NCBI RefSeq assembly: GCF_035270045.1 | Contig: NZ_DATFIP010000055.1 | Location: 1 to 64,000 of the forward strand | DNA: 64,000 bases | Direction of reading: 5' to 3' | From: Salibaculum sp035270045 | Lineage (GTDB): Bacteria > Pseudomonadota > Alphaproteobacteria > Rhodobacterales > Rhodobacteraceae | Shown here: positions 45,100 to 54,334 of the stretch, in pieces | Position numbering within the stretch: the first letter of the stretch is position 1 | Layout: every line of letters begins with the position of its first letter | Notes under the pieces: generated by a model | The model's database searches: none | What the model was told of the DNA's origin: nothing | What the model saw: only the letters and a program-made list of their open reading frames with translations | Program-made: the position numbers and the translations under genes

Positions 45100-45996
45100 A
45101 TGTCTTCACTGACCCTCAAGCAGATGCGCTATTTCGAGGCCCTGGCCCGGCACGGCCATTTCGGCCAGGCCGCCGCGGCCTGTGCCATCAGCCAACCCGC
45201 CCTGTCCATGCAGATCAAGGACCTCGAAGCCCGGCTGGGCACCCCGGTCTTCGAGCGTGGCCCCAGGTACGTGAGGCTGACGGCCTTTGGCGAACGCGTC
45301 GCGGCGCGGGTCCGAGATATCCTGCGCGCGGTCGAGGAGCTGGACGATCTGGCGCGCGCCGCGCGCGATCACCTGACCGGGCCGCTGCGTATAGGCGTAA
45401 TTCCGACCATCGCACCCTACCTGCTGCCCCGCATCGTGTCCGAGATGTCGCGCCTGCACGACGGGTTGGACATCAACGTGCGTGAAAGCCTGACCTCGAC
45501 CCTGATCGAAGAACTCGCGCGGGGGCGCATCGACACGGCCATCGTGGCTCTGCCAGTGTCGGAACCGGGGCTTGAGGAGGTGGCGCTCTTCGAAGAAGAT
45601 TTCGTGCTTGTCCGGCCCGGGACCGATGCCGATCAGCCCGTCCCCGCACCAGAACGCCTGCCCGAGATGCGCCTTCTGTTGCTGGAAGAAGGGCACTGTT
45701 TCCGCGAGCAGGCCCTGTCGTTCTGCAACCGCTCGGCCCAGGCCCCGCGCGAGGTGCTGGACGGCTCGACCCTGTCGACGCTGGTGCAGATGGTCGGCGC
45801 CGGGATCGGCATCACCCTGATCCCCGAAATGGCCGTGCCGGTCGAGACCCGCTCGGCCCCTGTATCAGTCGCGCGGTTCCCCACACCCGCGCCGCGGCGC
45901 ACCATCGGCATGATCTGGCGTCGGACGAACCCCCTGGCCGATCGGTTGGCGGTCATTGCCGAAGTCGTGCGGGCCGCCGCCGGGGCCGCCCCCTGA
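45100..45996 (+). CDS. oxyR: Hydrogen-peroxide sensor OxyR (LysR family)
   Basis: A 298-residue LysR-type regulator. The winged helix is LKQMRYFEALARHGHFGQAAAACAISQPALSMQI. The redox pair is Cys200 and Cys209 in EEGHCFREQALSFC, the C-x8-C arrangement of OxyR, so this is not a generic LysR protein. It is expected to activate katG on oxidation and to repress itself. Confidence 0.96.
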   Translation: MSSLTLKQMRYFEALARHGHFGQAAAACAISQPALSMQIKDLEARLGTPVFERGPRYVRLTAFGERVAARVRDILRAVEELDDLARAARDHLTGPLRIGVIPTIAPYLLPRIVSEMSRLHDGLDINVRESLTSTLIEELARGRIDTAIVALPVSEPGLEEVALFEEDFVLVRPGTDADQPVPAPERLPEMRLLLLEEGHCFREQALSFCNRSAQAPREVLDGSTLSTLVQMVGAGIGITLIPEMAVPVETRSAPVSVARFPTPAPRRTIGMIWRRTNPLADRLAVIAEVVRAAAGAAP

Positions 45997-46118
45997 CCGA
46001 GGGTCGCTACCCCATCTGCCGCACTGGCTGAATAACACTATGGCGACCGGAGAATCTGCGGTAGATTGGGCCAAGAAGAGGCGCAGAAACAGCCCGCAAC
46101 GGGCCAAAGACGGCAGGC

Positions 46119-46586
46119 ATGGCAAAGCAGGAGACGAAACAGGCGACGATCACCCTTGGGGCGGCCGGCAAGACCGACGTCCGTACCCAGTTCGGAGCCC
46201 TGTGCTATCGCATCAAGAATGGCGAGCTGCAGTTCTGCCTGATCACCAGCCGCGGCACCGGCCGCTGGATCGTACCCAAGGGCTGGCCCATGGATGGAGA
46301 GACCCCCGGCCAGGCCGCAGCCACCGAAGCCTGGGAAGAGGCGGGGTTGGAAGGGCGTGTGCGCAGCCGGCCGCTCGGTGTCTACAGCTACTACAAGAGC
46401 CACAGCGACGACGCCCTGCCCTGCGTCGCGGTAATTTTTCCGCTCAAGGTCAGGAAGGTCCACAATCGCTGGCCCGAGCGCAAGGAACGCAAGCGGCGCT
46501 GGGTCAATCGCCGCAAGGCCGCCAAGATGGTCGACGAACCCGAGTTGCGGCAAATGATCCTGTGCTTCGATCCCAAACTGGTTTGA
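46119..46586 (+). CDS. Nudix hydrolase (DIPP-like), second copy
   Basis: A 155-residue Nudix protein with GRWIVPKGWP and the box ending TEAWEEAGL. It is paralogous to the protein at 18167-18640, sharing the same Thr-for-Arg box and the PxE-xx-RRW segment near the C-terminus. The N-terminus is short and Lys/Thr-rich. The next gene (DUF1178) follows on the same strand after 61 bp. Confidence 0.88.
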   Translation: MAKQETKQATITLGAAGKTDVRTQFGALCYRIKNGELQFCLITSRGTGRWIVPKGWPMDGETPGQAAATEAWEEAGLEGRVRSRPLGVYSYYKSHSDDALPCVAVIFPLKVRKVHNRWPERKERKRRWVNRRKAAKMVDEPELRQMILCFDPKLV

Positions 46587-46647
46587 TTGCCAAGACGGGG
46601 GATCAGCCCTATTTAACCGCTAGGCAAACCACCGCGGCAGGGTCTTG

Positions 46648-47073
46648 ATGATCCACTACACGCTCACCTGCGACCGCGACCACCAGTTCGACAGCTGGTT
46701 CCAGTCCTCGGCCGCCTACGAGAAACTGCGCGATGCGGGCCAAGTGGCCTGCGTGACCTGTGGCTCAAGCAAGGTGAGGCGCAGCCCCATGGCGCCCAGC
46801 ATCGCCAGGGGTGGGGCCGATCCGGCCCCGACACTGGATGGCGCCCCGACATCGGACGCAGAGAAAGCCATGGCCGCCCTGCGCCGCCAGGTCGAGGAGA
46901 ACAGCGATTACGTCGGGCCGTCGTTCGCCAGGCAGGCGCGCGCCATGCATGACGGCACCGTGCCCGAACGCGCCATCCACGGAGAAGCCAAACCGGAAGA
47001 GGCCAAGGCCCTGATCGCGGACGGCATTCCGGTGGCGCCCCTGCCCTTCATCCCCCGGCGCAAGACCAACTGA
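46648..47073 (+). CDS. DUF1178 family protein
   Basis: A 141-residue protein of the DUF1178 family. The N-terminus MIHYTLTCDRDHQFDSWF and the CVTCGSSKVRRSPMAPSI segment supply a probable zinc ribbon (Cys8 plus the CxxC pair). The C-terminus ends VAPLPFIPRRKTN, as usual. The function of the family is unknown. The start is ATG 46648; the codon before it is TTG and could also be read as a start. Confidence 0.92.
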   Translation: MIHYTLTCDRDHQFDSWFQSSAAYEKLRDAGQVACVTCGSSKVRRSPMAPSIARGGADPAPTLDGAPTSDAEKAMAALRRQVEENSDYVGPSFARQARAMHDGTVPERAIHGEAKPEEAKALIADGIPVAPLPFIPRRKTN

Positions 47074-47082
47074 CCCTGCGTC

Positions 47083-47613
47083 TCAGGTGCCTTGGAAATC
47101 GCAAAGGGCGTGAACTTCCATGCCCATCCTCTCCAGCCGCTTGCGCCCGCCCAGTTCCGGCAGGTCGATGACGAAGGCACAGCCCGTGACCGCGCCACCC
47201 AGCCGTTCGATCAGCTTCACGCCGGCCTCGGCGGTGCCGCCCGTGGCCAGAAGGTCATCGACCACCAGGACGGTCTGACCGGCACCGATGGCATCGTCGT
47301 GCATCTCCATCACCGCTTCGCCGTATTCAAGCTGATAGGATTTTTCGATCACCGCCCCCGGCAGCTTGCCCTTCTTGCGGATCGGCACGAACCCCTTGCC
47401 CAGCTGGTGCGCGATGGCCCCGCCAAGGATGAAGCCGCGCGCCTCCAGCCCGACGACCAGGTCGATGGGCTGACCCGCGTAGGGGTGCAGCAACTGGTCA
47501 ACCGCCATGCGGAATCCGCGCGGATCGGCGAAAAGCGTCGTCACATCGCGGAACATGATCCCCGCGTGCGGGAAGTCGGGGATCGTGCGGATATAGTCCT
47601 TCACGGTCTTCAT
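47083..47613 (-). CDS. apt: Adenine phosphoribosyltransferase
   Basis: A 176-residue purine-salvage enzyme making AMP from adenine and PRPP. The PRPP motif is VLVVDDLLATGGTA; GLEARGFILGGAIA and the flexible loop KLPGAVIEKSYQLEYG are characteristic. It follows mtnP by 25 bp: mtnP releases adenine from methylthioadenosine and apt recovers it, so the pair is a functional operon. Confidence 0.97.
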   Translation of the reverse strand: MKTVKDYIRTIPDFPHAGIMFRDVTTLFADPRGFRMAVDQLLHPYAGQPIDLVVGLEARGFILGGAIAHQLGKGFVPIRKKGKLPGAVIEKSYQLEYGEAVMEMHDDAIGAGQTVLVVDDLLATGGTAEAGVKLIERLGGAVTGCAFVIDLPELGGRKRLERMGMEVHALCDFQGT

Positions 47614-47638
47614 GGGCACGGGTCCTTTCGGGAAACAG

Positions 47639-48505
47639 TCAGAGAACGCGGCCGGCCACGGCATCCAGCTTGCGCAGCAGGTCGGGATCGCGCGCCTCGG
47701 GCGCGGTCAGGATGGCATTGTCCAGCGCCCGGTCACAGCCGCAGGGGCACGGTGCGGCATGGTCCAGTCTCTCGGGCAGCCCGGCAACCGTGCGGCGGGC
47801 CTTGTCTGCATTGGCATCCAGGGTGGCGATGATCTCGGAGATATCGACGCTGCCATGATCCGGGTGCCAGCTGTCGTAGTCGGTGATCATGGCGATTGAC
47901 GCGTAGCAAAGCTCGGCCTCGCGGGCGAGCCGCGCCTCGGGCATGTTGGTCATTCCGATCACATCACAGCCCCAGACATCGCGATAGAGCGCCGATTCCG
48001 CTCGGGCCGAGAACTGCGGCCCTTCCATGGCCAAGTAGGTGCCGCCCCGGTGAACGCGCACATCCGCCGCCTGCGCGGCCTCGGCACAGGACTCGGCCAG
48101 CCGGTTACAGACCGGCTGCGCCAGGCTGACATGGGCCACACAGCCGGTACCGAAGAAGCTGCGCGCACGGCCGATTGTACGGTCGATGAATTGCTCGACG
48201 ACGACGAAATCCCCCGGCGCCATCTCCTCGCGGAACGACCCGCAGGCCGAAACGCTGACCAGGTCGGTGCAGCCCAGCCGCTTGAGCGCGTCGATATTGG
48301 CGCGGTATGGCACGGTGCCAGGCGCATGGACATGTCCGCGCCCGTGGCGCGGCAGGAAAGCAAGCCTTACGCCATCGATCTCGCCCAGAAGGATATCGTC
48401 CGACGGCGCGCCCCAAGGGGTCGCGACCGGGTGCCATTCGGCCCGCTCCAGTCCCGGCAGCTGGTACAGACCCGAGCCCCCTATTATCCCGATCATGGCA
48501 GCCAT
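47639..48505 (-). CDS. mtnP: S-methyl-5'-thioadenosine phosphorylase
   Basis: A 288-residue enzyme cleaving methylthioadenosine (from polyamine and homoserine-lactone synthesis) to adenine and methylthioribose 1-phosphate. It has IGIIGGSGLYQL, RHGRGHVHAPGTVPYRANI, YLAMEGPQFSARAES and ITDYDSWHPDH, with the Asp pair that favours 6-amino purines. The ATG at 48505 follows GGAGGG; a second ATG at 48496 is less well placed. Same operon as apt. Confidence 0.95.
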   Translation of the reverse strand: MAAMIGIIGGSGLYQLPGLERAEWHPVATPWGAPSDDILLGEIDGVRLAFLPRHGRGHVHAPGTVPYRANIDALKRLGCTDLVSVSACGSFREEMAPGDFVVVEQFIDRTIGRARSFFGTGCVAHVSLAQPVCNRLAESCAEAAQAADVRVHRGGTYLAMEGPQFSARAESALYRDVWGCDVIGMTNMPEARLAREAELCYASIAMITDYDSWHPDHGSVDISEIIATLDANADKARRTVAGLPERLDHAAPCPCGCDRALDNAILTAPEARDPDLLRKLDAVAGRVL

Positions 48506-48635
48506 CGCACCCTCCGTCGCTGTCCTTGGCCACCTTGCCCAAACCCGCCCCGGTTGTGAAGCGGGCAATCCCCCGGAGCGGGTTGTAATAACGCCGAAAT
48601 TTCGGGCACCAGGGAGAGCGAGCGATGCCGCACCG

Positions 48636-49244
48636 TCATGTATCGCCCGGCCGGGCAAGCGCGAAGTCCTCGCGCACGGCCGTATAGTCGCTGTAGCCCA
48701 ACCGGGCGAGCGGGCTGAACCGCGTCACGTCGAACCGCCCCCCGACCAGGCAATCGTCGCGCATGTGCACGCCTTTCACCTCGCCGAAAACGACGAGATT
48801 CGCCGCACCAGGCAATGCGACGATCCGCGTCAGAGTGCACTCCAGCACCGCCGGGGCCTCGGCCACGCGGGGGCAGTCGATGGTCTCGCATCCTGCCTTG
48901 GCGATACCGGCCTTGGCGAATTCGTCCACCTCGCGCGCCAAGCCGCCCGAGGTGCGGTTCATCGCCTCGCGTGCCGCGTACTCCACGATATTGACGGCAA
49001 AAACGCCGGTGTCGCGAATATTGGCCACGCTGTCCTTGGTGCCCGCCCGATCGGGCTTGGCCGAGGTCGAGGCAAACATGACCTGCGGCGGCGCATAGGC
49101 GACCGCGTTGAAAAAGGAATAGGGCGCCAGGTTGTCCACCCCGTCCGCCCCGCGGGTCGAGATCCAGCCGATCGGCCGCGGCGCCACGATGGCCCCGAAG
49201 GGGTTGTGCGGCAGGCCGTGGCCGATTTCGGGGCGGTAGAACAT
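48636..49244 (-). CDS. Flavin reductase-like (DIM6/NTAB) protein
   Basis: A 202-residue FMN-binding split-barrel protein. Conserved points are PRPIGWISTRGADGVDNLAPYSFFNAVAYAPPQVMFAS and DTGVFAVNIV, which bind FMN. Homologues reduce flavin for partner oxygenases or act as oxidoreductases of unknown substrate; no partner gene is adjacent. Divergent from the GNAT gene at 49321. Confidence 0.9.
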   Translation of the reverse strand: MFYRPEIGHGLPHNPFGAIVAPRPIGWISTRGADGVDNLAPYSFFNAVAYAPPQVMFASTSAKPDRAGTKDSVANIRDTGVFAVNIVEYAAREAMNRTSGGLAREVDEFAKAGIAKAGCETIDCPRVAEAPAVLECTLTRIVALPGAANLVVFGEVKGVHMRDDCLVGGRFDVTRFSPLARLGYSDYTAVREDFALARPGDT

Positions 49245-49320
49245 CAGTCTCTCCAAGCGTTTGCCGTGGTATGGCCCCCATGCTACCGAGCATCGCGGAA
49301 ACAACAAGAAAGACCGGCGC

Positions 49321-49815
49321 ATGAACCTGCGTCCCGAACGCGACGAGGACTGGTGGGAGGTCGAGGCGCTCTTCGACCTGTGTTTCGCGCCGGGGCGCGA
49401 GGCCCTGTCGTCCTATCGGCTGCGCGACGGGGTGCCTCCCGTGGGCCCGCTCTGCATCGTGGCACGCGACGCCGATGGCATCCTGGGCGGCGCGATCCGG
49501 GGCTGGCCAGTGTGGATCGGCACAGCACGAGCGATCCTGCTGGGCCCGGTCGCCGTTCACCCCACGCGCCAGGGCGAGGGGCTGGGAGGCTGGCTGATCC
49601 GCGCGCAGGTGGCCGAAGCGGCCCGCCAAGGCTGGGAGAGGGTCATGCTGGTCGGCGATGCGCCCTATTACGCGCGCTTCGGGTTCGAACCCTTGCAGGG
49701 CGTGCACATGCCCCCGCCCACCAACCCCGACCGAGTGCTTGGCCTTGGCCTGACACCCGGCGCCTGGGCCGGGGTCTCCGGCGAGGTTTCGCGCGCGCGC
49801 GAAGAGGGTGATTGA
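49321..49815 (+). CDS. GNAT N-acetyltransferase (YhbS-like)
   Basis: A 164-residue acetyltransferase. The acetyl-CoA loop is VHPTRQGEGLGGWLIR and the C-terminal part has VMLVGDAPYYARFGFEPL, as in YhbS-type proteins. The start ATG 49321 gives a compact domain. Substrate unknown. It is followed by the EcsC gene after 30 bp. Confidence 0.88.
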   Translation: MNLRPERDEDWWEVEALFDLCFAPGREALSSYRLRDGVPPVGPLCIVARDADGILGGAIRGWPVWIGTARAILLGPVAVHPTRQGEGLGGWLIRAQVAEAARQGWERVMLVGDAPYYARFGFEPLQGVHMPPPTNPDRVLGLGLTPGAWAGVSGEVSRAREEGD

Positions 49816-49845
49816 AAAGCCCGCCGCCCTTCCCATCTTCAATTC

Positions 49846-50658
49846 ATGACAGCCGAACCCGAGTCCATGCGCCTGGTCAATCCCGACCCGGCGCAGCCGC
49901 CGCTGGACGACGCGGCCCGCGCCACCATCAAGGCCCTGGCCGCGCAACAGCATGCGGCGGGCACAGTGCTGATGCAGGTGATCAATTTCGTTGGCGGGCA
50001 GGTCGAGGACGGGCTGAAGCTTTTGCCGGGCGCGCAGCTTGCCCGGATCGAGAGCGCCGCCAGTGCCGCCTTGCGCCAGTCCTACGACCTGGCCGGTCAG
50101 AGCCGGCGCGGCGCCATGGCCGGCCTTGCCGCATCTGAGTCCGGACACCGGGCGCTGGCCATGATCTCGGGTGCGCTGGGCGGCATGGGTGGGCTGCCCA
50201 CGGCGCTGGCCGAGCTTCCGGTGGCCACCACGGTGATCTTCCGCTCGGTCCAGTCCGTGGCCGAGGCCCACGGCGAGGACCCCAAAAGCGAGGAAACCCG
50301 TCTGCAATGCCTTCAAGTCTTCGGCGCCGGCGGGCCGGGCACGGGCGACGATGGCATAGACACCTCGTTCATCGGCGCACGGCTGACCCTGACAGGCCCG
50401 GCGCTCAACAAGCTGCTGGCGCGGATCGCGCCGCGCTTCGCCTCGGTCATCGGCCAGAAACTGGCCGGCCAGGCGGTGCCGGTGCTGGGCGCTGCGGCCG
50501 GGGCGGGCACCAACTATGCCTTCATGGACTATTACACCCGCATCGCCCGGGTGCATTTCGGGCTGCGCAAGTTGGCCCGGACCCACGGTGAAGAGGCCGT
50601 GCTGACGGCCTTTCACGCCGAACTGGCACGGCTGCGGCGCCCGGCGATCCGGCGTTAG
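49846..50658 (+). CDS. EcsC-family protein
   Basis: A 270-residue protein of the EcsC family. The middle carries GALGGMGGLPTALAELPVATTVIFRSVQSVAEAHG, and the end QAVPVLGAAAGAGTNYAFMDYYTRIARVHF, both family hallmarks with amphipathic or membrane-associating helices. In Bacillus EcsC accompanies an ABC exporter; here no transporter is linked and the role is unknown. The stop overlaps the ptsP stop by 4 bp (convergent). Confidence 0.88.
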   Translation: MTAEPESMRLVNPDPAQPPLDDAARATIKALAAQQHAAGTVLMQVINFVGGQVEDGLKLLPGAQLARIESAASAALRQSYDLAGQSRRGAMAGLAASESGHRALAMISGALGGMGGLPTALAELPVATTVIFRSVQSVAEAHGEDPKSEETRLQCLQVFGAGGPGTGDDGIDTSFIGARLTLTGPALNKLLARIAPRFASVIGQKLAGQAVPVLGAAAGAGTNYAFMDYYTRIARVHFGLRKLARTHGEEAVLTAFHAELARLRRPAIRR

Positions 50659-52892
50659 CCCCGCAGCGCCTCGATCACGGCATGACGCACGGACTGTTCG
50701 CCCCTCGCGCGGGCGCCGTCCATGGCCGACTTGACATCACCCAGATCCACCTGGTGGAGCAGGTGCTTGACCGGCCCGATCGAGGCCGGGCGCATTGACA
50801 GCGACCGCAAGCCCAGGGCGGCGAAGCACACCGCCTCGATCGGCCGGCCGGCATCCTCGCCGCAAAAGCTGACGGGCGTGCCCAGCACCGCGCAGCGGTC
50901 TATCAACTGTTCGAGGAAGGTCAGGAAACTGACGTTGAGCGTATCATAGCGCCGCCGCACGCGCTCGTTCTCGCGGTCGGCGGCAAAGAAGAACTGCTTG
51001 AGGTCATTGCCCCCGATAGACAGGAAATCCACATCGCGGAAGAACTGGTCGGGCGCAAAGGCCAGGCTTGGGGTTTCCAGCATCGCCCCCACCTCCACGC
51101 TGTCGGGCAACGGATGGCCCAGGCGGCGTTCACGGTCCATGGCCTTGTCGAACTCGGCCCGGGCATCGCAGAATTCCTGCAACTGGGCCACGAAGGGGAA
51201 CATCACCGTCAACGGCCGCCCCGCGGCGGCGCGGATGAGGGCCTGCAGCTGCATCCGCAGCACGCCCGGTTTGTCGAGACCCACACGGATCGCGCGCCAA
51301 CCCATGGCCGGGTTCGGTTCGTCGTTGGGCTTCATGTAGGTCAGAACCTTGTCGGACCCGATATCCAGCGTACGGAAGGCCACGCGCTTGCCGCCCGCGG
51401 CATCCATGACCCGGGCGTAAAGCGCCGACAGCTCGGCCCGCTTCGGCATCTGGTTGCGGATCAGGAATTGCAGCTCGGTCCGGAACAGGCCCACGCCGTC
51501 GGCCCCCGACGAGGGCAGCGAGGGCAGATCGGCCATCAGCCCGGCATTCATGCTCAGGGAAACGGTCTGGCCGCAGCGGGTCGTGGCGGGTTGGTCCACC
51601 AACGAGGCATAGCGTTCCTGCGCCGCCGCCTGCATGGCGATCTTGTCGCGAAAGGCCGAGCGCACGGTGTCGTCGGGCCGCAGGTGCACGATCCCCTGTT
51701 CACCGTCCACGAGGATGGGGTCACCGTTCAACGCCTCGGTGGTTATGTTCTTGGCATGGATCACCAGCGGAATCGCCCAGGCGCGCGCGACCACTGCGGC
51801 ATGGCTGCCGACCGAGCCTTCCTCGAGCACGATGCCCTTGAGCACCTTTCCGTAGTCCAGCAGTTCGCCCGGGCCGATGTTGCGGGCCACCAGCACGGGG
51901 TTCTGGGGCAGTTCGGCCCCGGTGTCGCTGCCCTGCCCGGTCAGGATCCGCAGCAGCCGATTGGACAGGTCGTCGAGGTCGTGCAACCGGTCGCGCAGGT
52001 AGGCATCCTTCGACTGCGCCATGCGGGTTCGAGCGAGGGACTGCTCCTTTTCCACCGCCGCCTCGGCCGACAGACCGTTGTCGATGTCGTCCTCCATCCG
52101 CTTTAGCCAGCTGCGCGAATTGGCAAACATCCGGTAGGCCTCGAGCACATCCTTCTGGTCGGCACTGGCGCCGGAATTGCGCGCCAGCATCTGGTCCACC
52201 GACAGCCGCAGGGTGTCGATGGCCCCCGACAGGCGGGTCTTTTCGGTGTCGGGATCGTCGGCGATGGGATTGGTGACAACCACGCGCGGCTCGTGCAGGA
52301 AGACATTGCCGCCCGCGGCGCCTTCTTGTGCGACCGTGCCGCGGAACATCACCGGCTGCTGGTGGCGCGCGGAAAGTGCCGCACCCTCGCCCACGAAAGC
52401 GCCGAGTTCCGTCATCTCGGCCAACACCATGGCCACGACTTCCAGCGCATAGACCTCGTCGGCGGTGAACTCGCGCACCGCCCGGGACTGCACCACCAGA
52501 ACCCCCATGGTGTCGCCCAGCCTCTGGATCGGGACGCCGCAAAAGCTGGAAAACCGCTCTTCGCCGGTCTCGGGCATGTAGCGGAACCCCCGGGCGGCCG
52601 GGGCATCGGCGGTGTTGATCACGTCGCGCGCCTTGGCGACGCGGCCCACCAGCCCCTCTCCCACGCGCATGCGGGTCTGGTGAACAGCCTCGGGCGAGAG
52701 ACCCTCGGTCGCGCAAAGCTCCAGCGTTTCGGCATCGCGGAAAAGGTAGATGGAACAGACCTCGGTGCGCATCGAACCGGCGATCAGCGCCACGATCCGG
52801 TCCAGACGCTCCTGGCCGGCATCGTCGTCGGCCATGGCATCGCGCAGCCGGCCAAGCAGCTTGCGGCTTTCGGTTTCGAAGCTCTCGGGCAT
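50655..52892 (-). CDS. ptsP: PEP-protein phosphotransferase of the nitrogen PTS (EI-Ntr)
   Basis: A 745-residue cytoplasmic enzyme. An N-terminal GAF domain (about 1-165; VCSIYLFRDAETLELCATEGL, GFRYMPETGEERFSSF) senses nitrogen state in relatives. The EI core follows, with the phospho-His in GSHAAVVARAWAIP, then GVGLFRTELQFL and the catalytic Cys in FCGEDAGRP. It starts the Ntr-type phosphorelay to NPr and EIIA-Ntr. The start at 52892 is taken at MPESFETESRKLL. lysC lies upstream on the same strand, a common order in the group. Confidence 0.96.
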   Translation of the reverse strand: MPESFETESRKLLGRLRDAMADDDAGQERLDRIVALIAGSMRTEVCSIYLFRDAETLELCATEGLSPEAVHQTRMRVGEGLVGRVAKARDVINTADAPAARGFRYMPETGEERFSSFCGVPIQRLGDTMGVLVVQSRAVREFTADEVYALEVVAMVLAEMTELGAFVGEGAALSARHQQPVMFRGTVAQEGAAGGNVFLHEPRVVVTNPIADDPDTEKTRLSGAIDTLRLSVDQMLARNSGASADQKDVLEAYRMFANSRSWLKRMEDDIDNGLSAEAAVEKEQSLARTRMAQSKDAYLRDRLHDLDDLSNRLLRILTGQGSDTGAELPQNPVLVARNIGPGELLDYGKVLKGIVLEEGSVGSHAAVVARAWAIPLVIHAKNITTEALNGDPILVDGEQGIVHLRPDDTVRSAFRDKIAMQAAAQERYASLVDQPATTRCGQTVSLSMNAGLMADLPSLPSSGADGVGLFRTELQFLIRNQMPKRAELSALYARVMDAAGGKRVAFRTLDIGSDKVLTYMKPNDEPNPAMGWRAIRVGLDKPGVLRMQLQALIRAAAGRPLTVMFPFVAQLQEFCDARAEFDKAMDRERRLGHPLPDSVEVGAMLETPSLAFAPDQFFRDVDFLSIGGNDLKQFFFAADRENERVRRRYDTLNVSFLTFLEQLIDRCAVLGTPVSFCGEDAGRPIEAVCFAALGLRSLSMRPASIGPVKHLLHQVDLGDVKSAMDGARARGEQSVRHAVIEALRG

Positions 52893-53037
52893 GTCCCTCG
52901 TCCCTGCCGGTATTCTGCCGGGCATTCGGTTCCCATAGCAGCGCAGCTACCGCAACGAGAACCGCGCTACCGTGATCGCGACCGAAGATTGCACGGCTGG
53001 CCCCCGGTTGTCACGCGCCATGCGCTGGCGTCCGACG

Positions 53038-54276
53038 TCACTCCACCTTTTCCAGTTCGAAGGCGTCGTGCAGGGCCTGCACCGCGAGTTCCATGTACTT
53101 GCGGTCCACCAGCACGCTGATCTTGATTTCCGAGGTGGCGATGACCTTGATGTTGATCCCCTCCTGCGAGAGCGTCTTGAACATGGTCGCGGCCACGCCG
53201 GACTGGCTGCGCATCCCGATACCGACGGCGCTGATCTTGGCCACGTCCGTGTCCGCCACGAGGTCATGATAATTGATGTCGCCCCCCGCCTTGGCCACGT
53301 TCAGGGCTTTCTCGGCGCGGGGGACCTGGTCCACCGGGCAGGAAAAGGTCATGTCGGTGCGACCCTCTTCGGAGATGTTCTGGATGATCATGTCCACGTT
53401 CACCCCCGCATCGGACAAGGGTCCGAAAATGGCGGCGGCGATGCCGGGACGGTCGGCCACCGAGATCAGGGTCATCTTGGCCTCTTCACGGCTATAGGCG
53501 ATGCCGGATACGGGGCGGTTTTCCATCACGTCCTCCTCGTCGCAGACCAGGGTGCCGGCCGCGTCGGATTGTTCCTCGAAACTGCTGAGCACCCGCAGTT
53601 TCACGTTGTAGCGCATGGCCAGCTCGACCGAGCGGGTCTGAAGCACCTTGGCCCCTAGGCTGGCCAGTTCCAGCATTTCCTCGAAGGCGATGCGGTCCAG
53701 TTTGCGGGCCTTGGCCGCGATGCGCGGATCGGTGGTGTAGACGCCATCCACGTCCGTATAAATGTCGCAACGCTCCGCATCGAAAGCCGCGGCGAAGGCC
53801 ACCGCGGTGGTGTCGCTGCCGCCCCGACCCAGCGTGGTGATCCGGCCCTCGGGGCTGACGCCCTGGAAGCCGGCCACGACGGCCACGCGCATCCCCCCGG
53901 CGAACTTTCCGGCAATGTTGTCCGTGGGGATCTCCTCGATCCTGGCGGCGGAATGGGCGCTTGTCGTCCGCACGGGCACTTGCCAGCCCTGCCAGCTGCG
54001 CGCGGGAACGTCCATTTCCTGAAGGGTCAGCGCCATCAGCCCGGCGGTGACATTCTCGCCGGAACTGACGATCGCGTCGTATTCGCGGGCATCGTAAAGC
54101 GGACTGGTGTCGCTGACATAGCCCACAAGCTTGTTCGTCTCGCCCGCCATGGCCGAGACGATGACGATGACGTCATAGCCCTTGGCGACCTCGACGCCGA
54201 CGCGCTTGGCCGCACGGCGGATGCGGTCGGGGGTGGCGACGCTCGTACCGCCGAATTTCATCACGAGAACTGGCAT
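53038..54276 (-). CDS. lysC: Aspartate kinase
   Basis: A 412-residue first enzyme of the lysine/threonine/methionine branch. The kinase domain has MKFGGTSV at the start, VSSGENVTAGLMA and TLGRGGSDTTAVAFAAAF. Two ACT domains at the C-terminus (SVADRPGIAAAIFGPLSDAGVNVDMI; GMRSQSGVAATMFKTLSQEGINI) mediate feedback by lysine and threonine. It shares its strand with ptsP, 145 bp away. thrC of the same pathway is 5 kb further along. Confidence 0.97.
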   Translation of the reverse strand: MPVLVMKFGGTSVATPDRIRRAAKRVGVEVAKGYDVIVIVSAMAGETNKLVGYVSDTSPLYDAREYDAIVSSGENVTAGLMALTLQEMDVPARSWQGWQVPVRTTSAHSAARIEEIPTDNIAGKFAGGMRVAVVAGFQGVSPEGRITTLGRGGSDTTAVAFAAAFDAERCDIYTDVDGVYTTDPRIAAKARKLDRIAFEEMLELASLGAKVLQTRSVELAMRYNVKLRVLSSFEEQSDAAGTLVCDEEDVMENRPVSGIAYSREEAKMTLISVADRPGIAAAIFGPLSDAGVNVDMIIQNISEEGRTDMTFSCPVDQVPRAEKALNVAKAGGDINYHDLVADTDVAKISAVGIGMRSQSGVAATMFKTLSQEGINIKVIATSEIKISVLVDRKYMELAVQALHDAFELEKVE

Positions 54277-54334
54277 GTGCGGCCCTTGGTTCGATCCGCG
54301 CCCTGATATGCGCAAGCCCGCCCGAGGGCAAGCG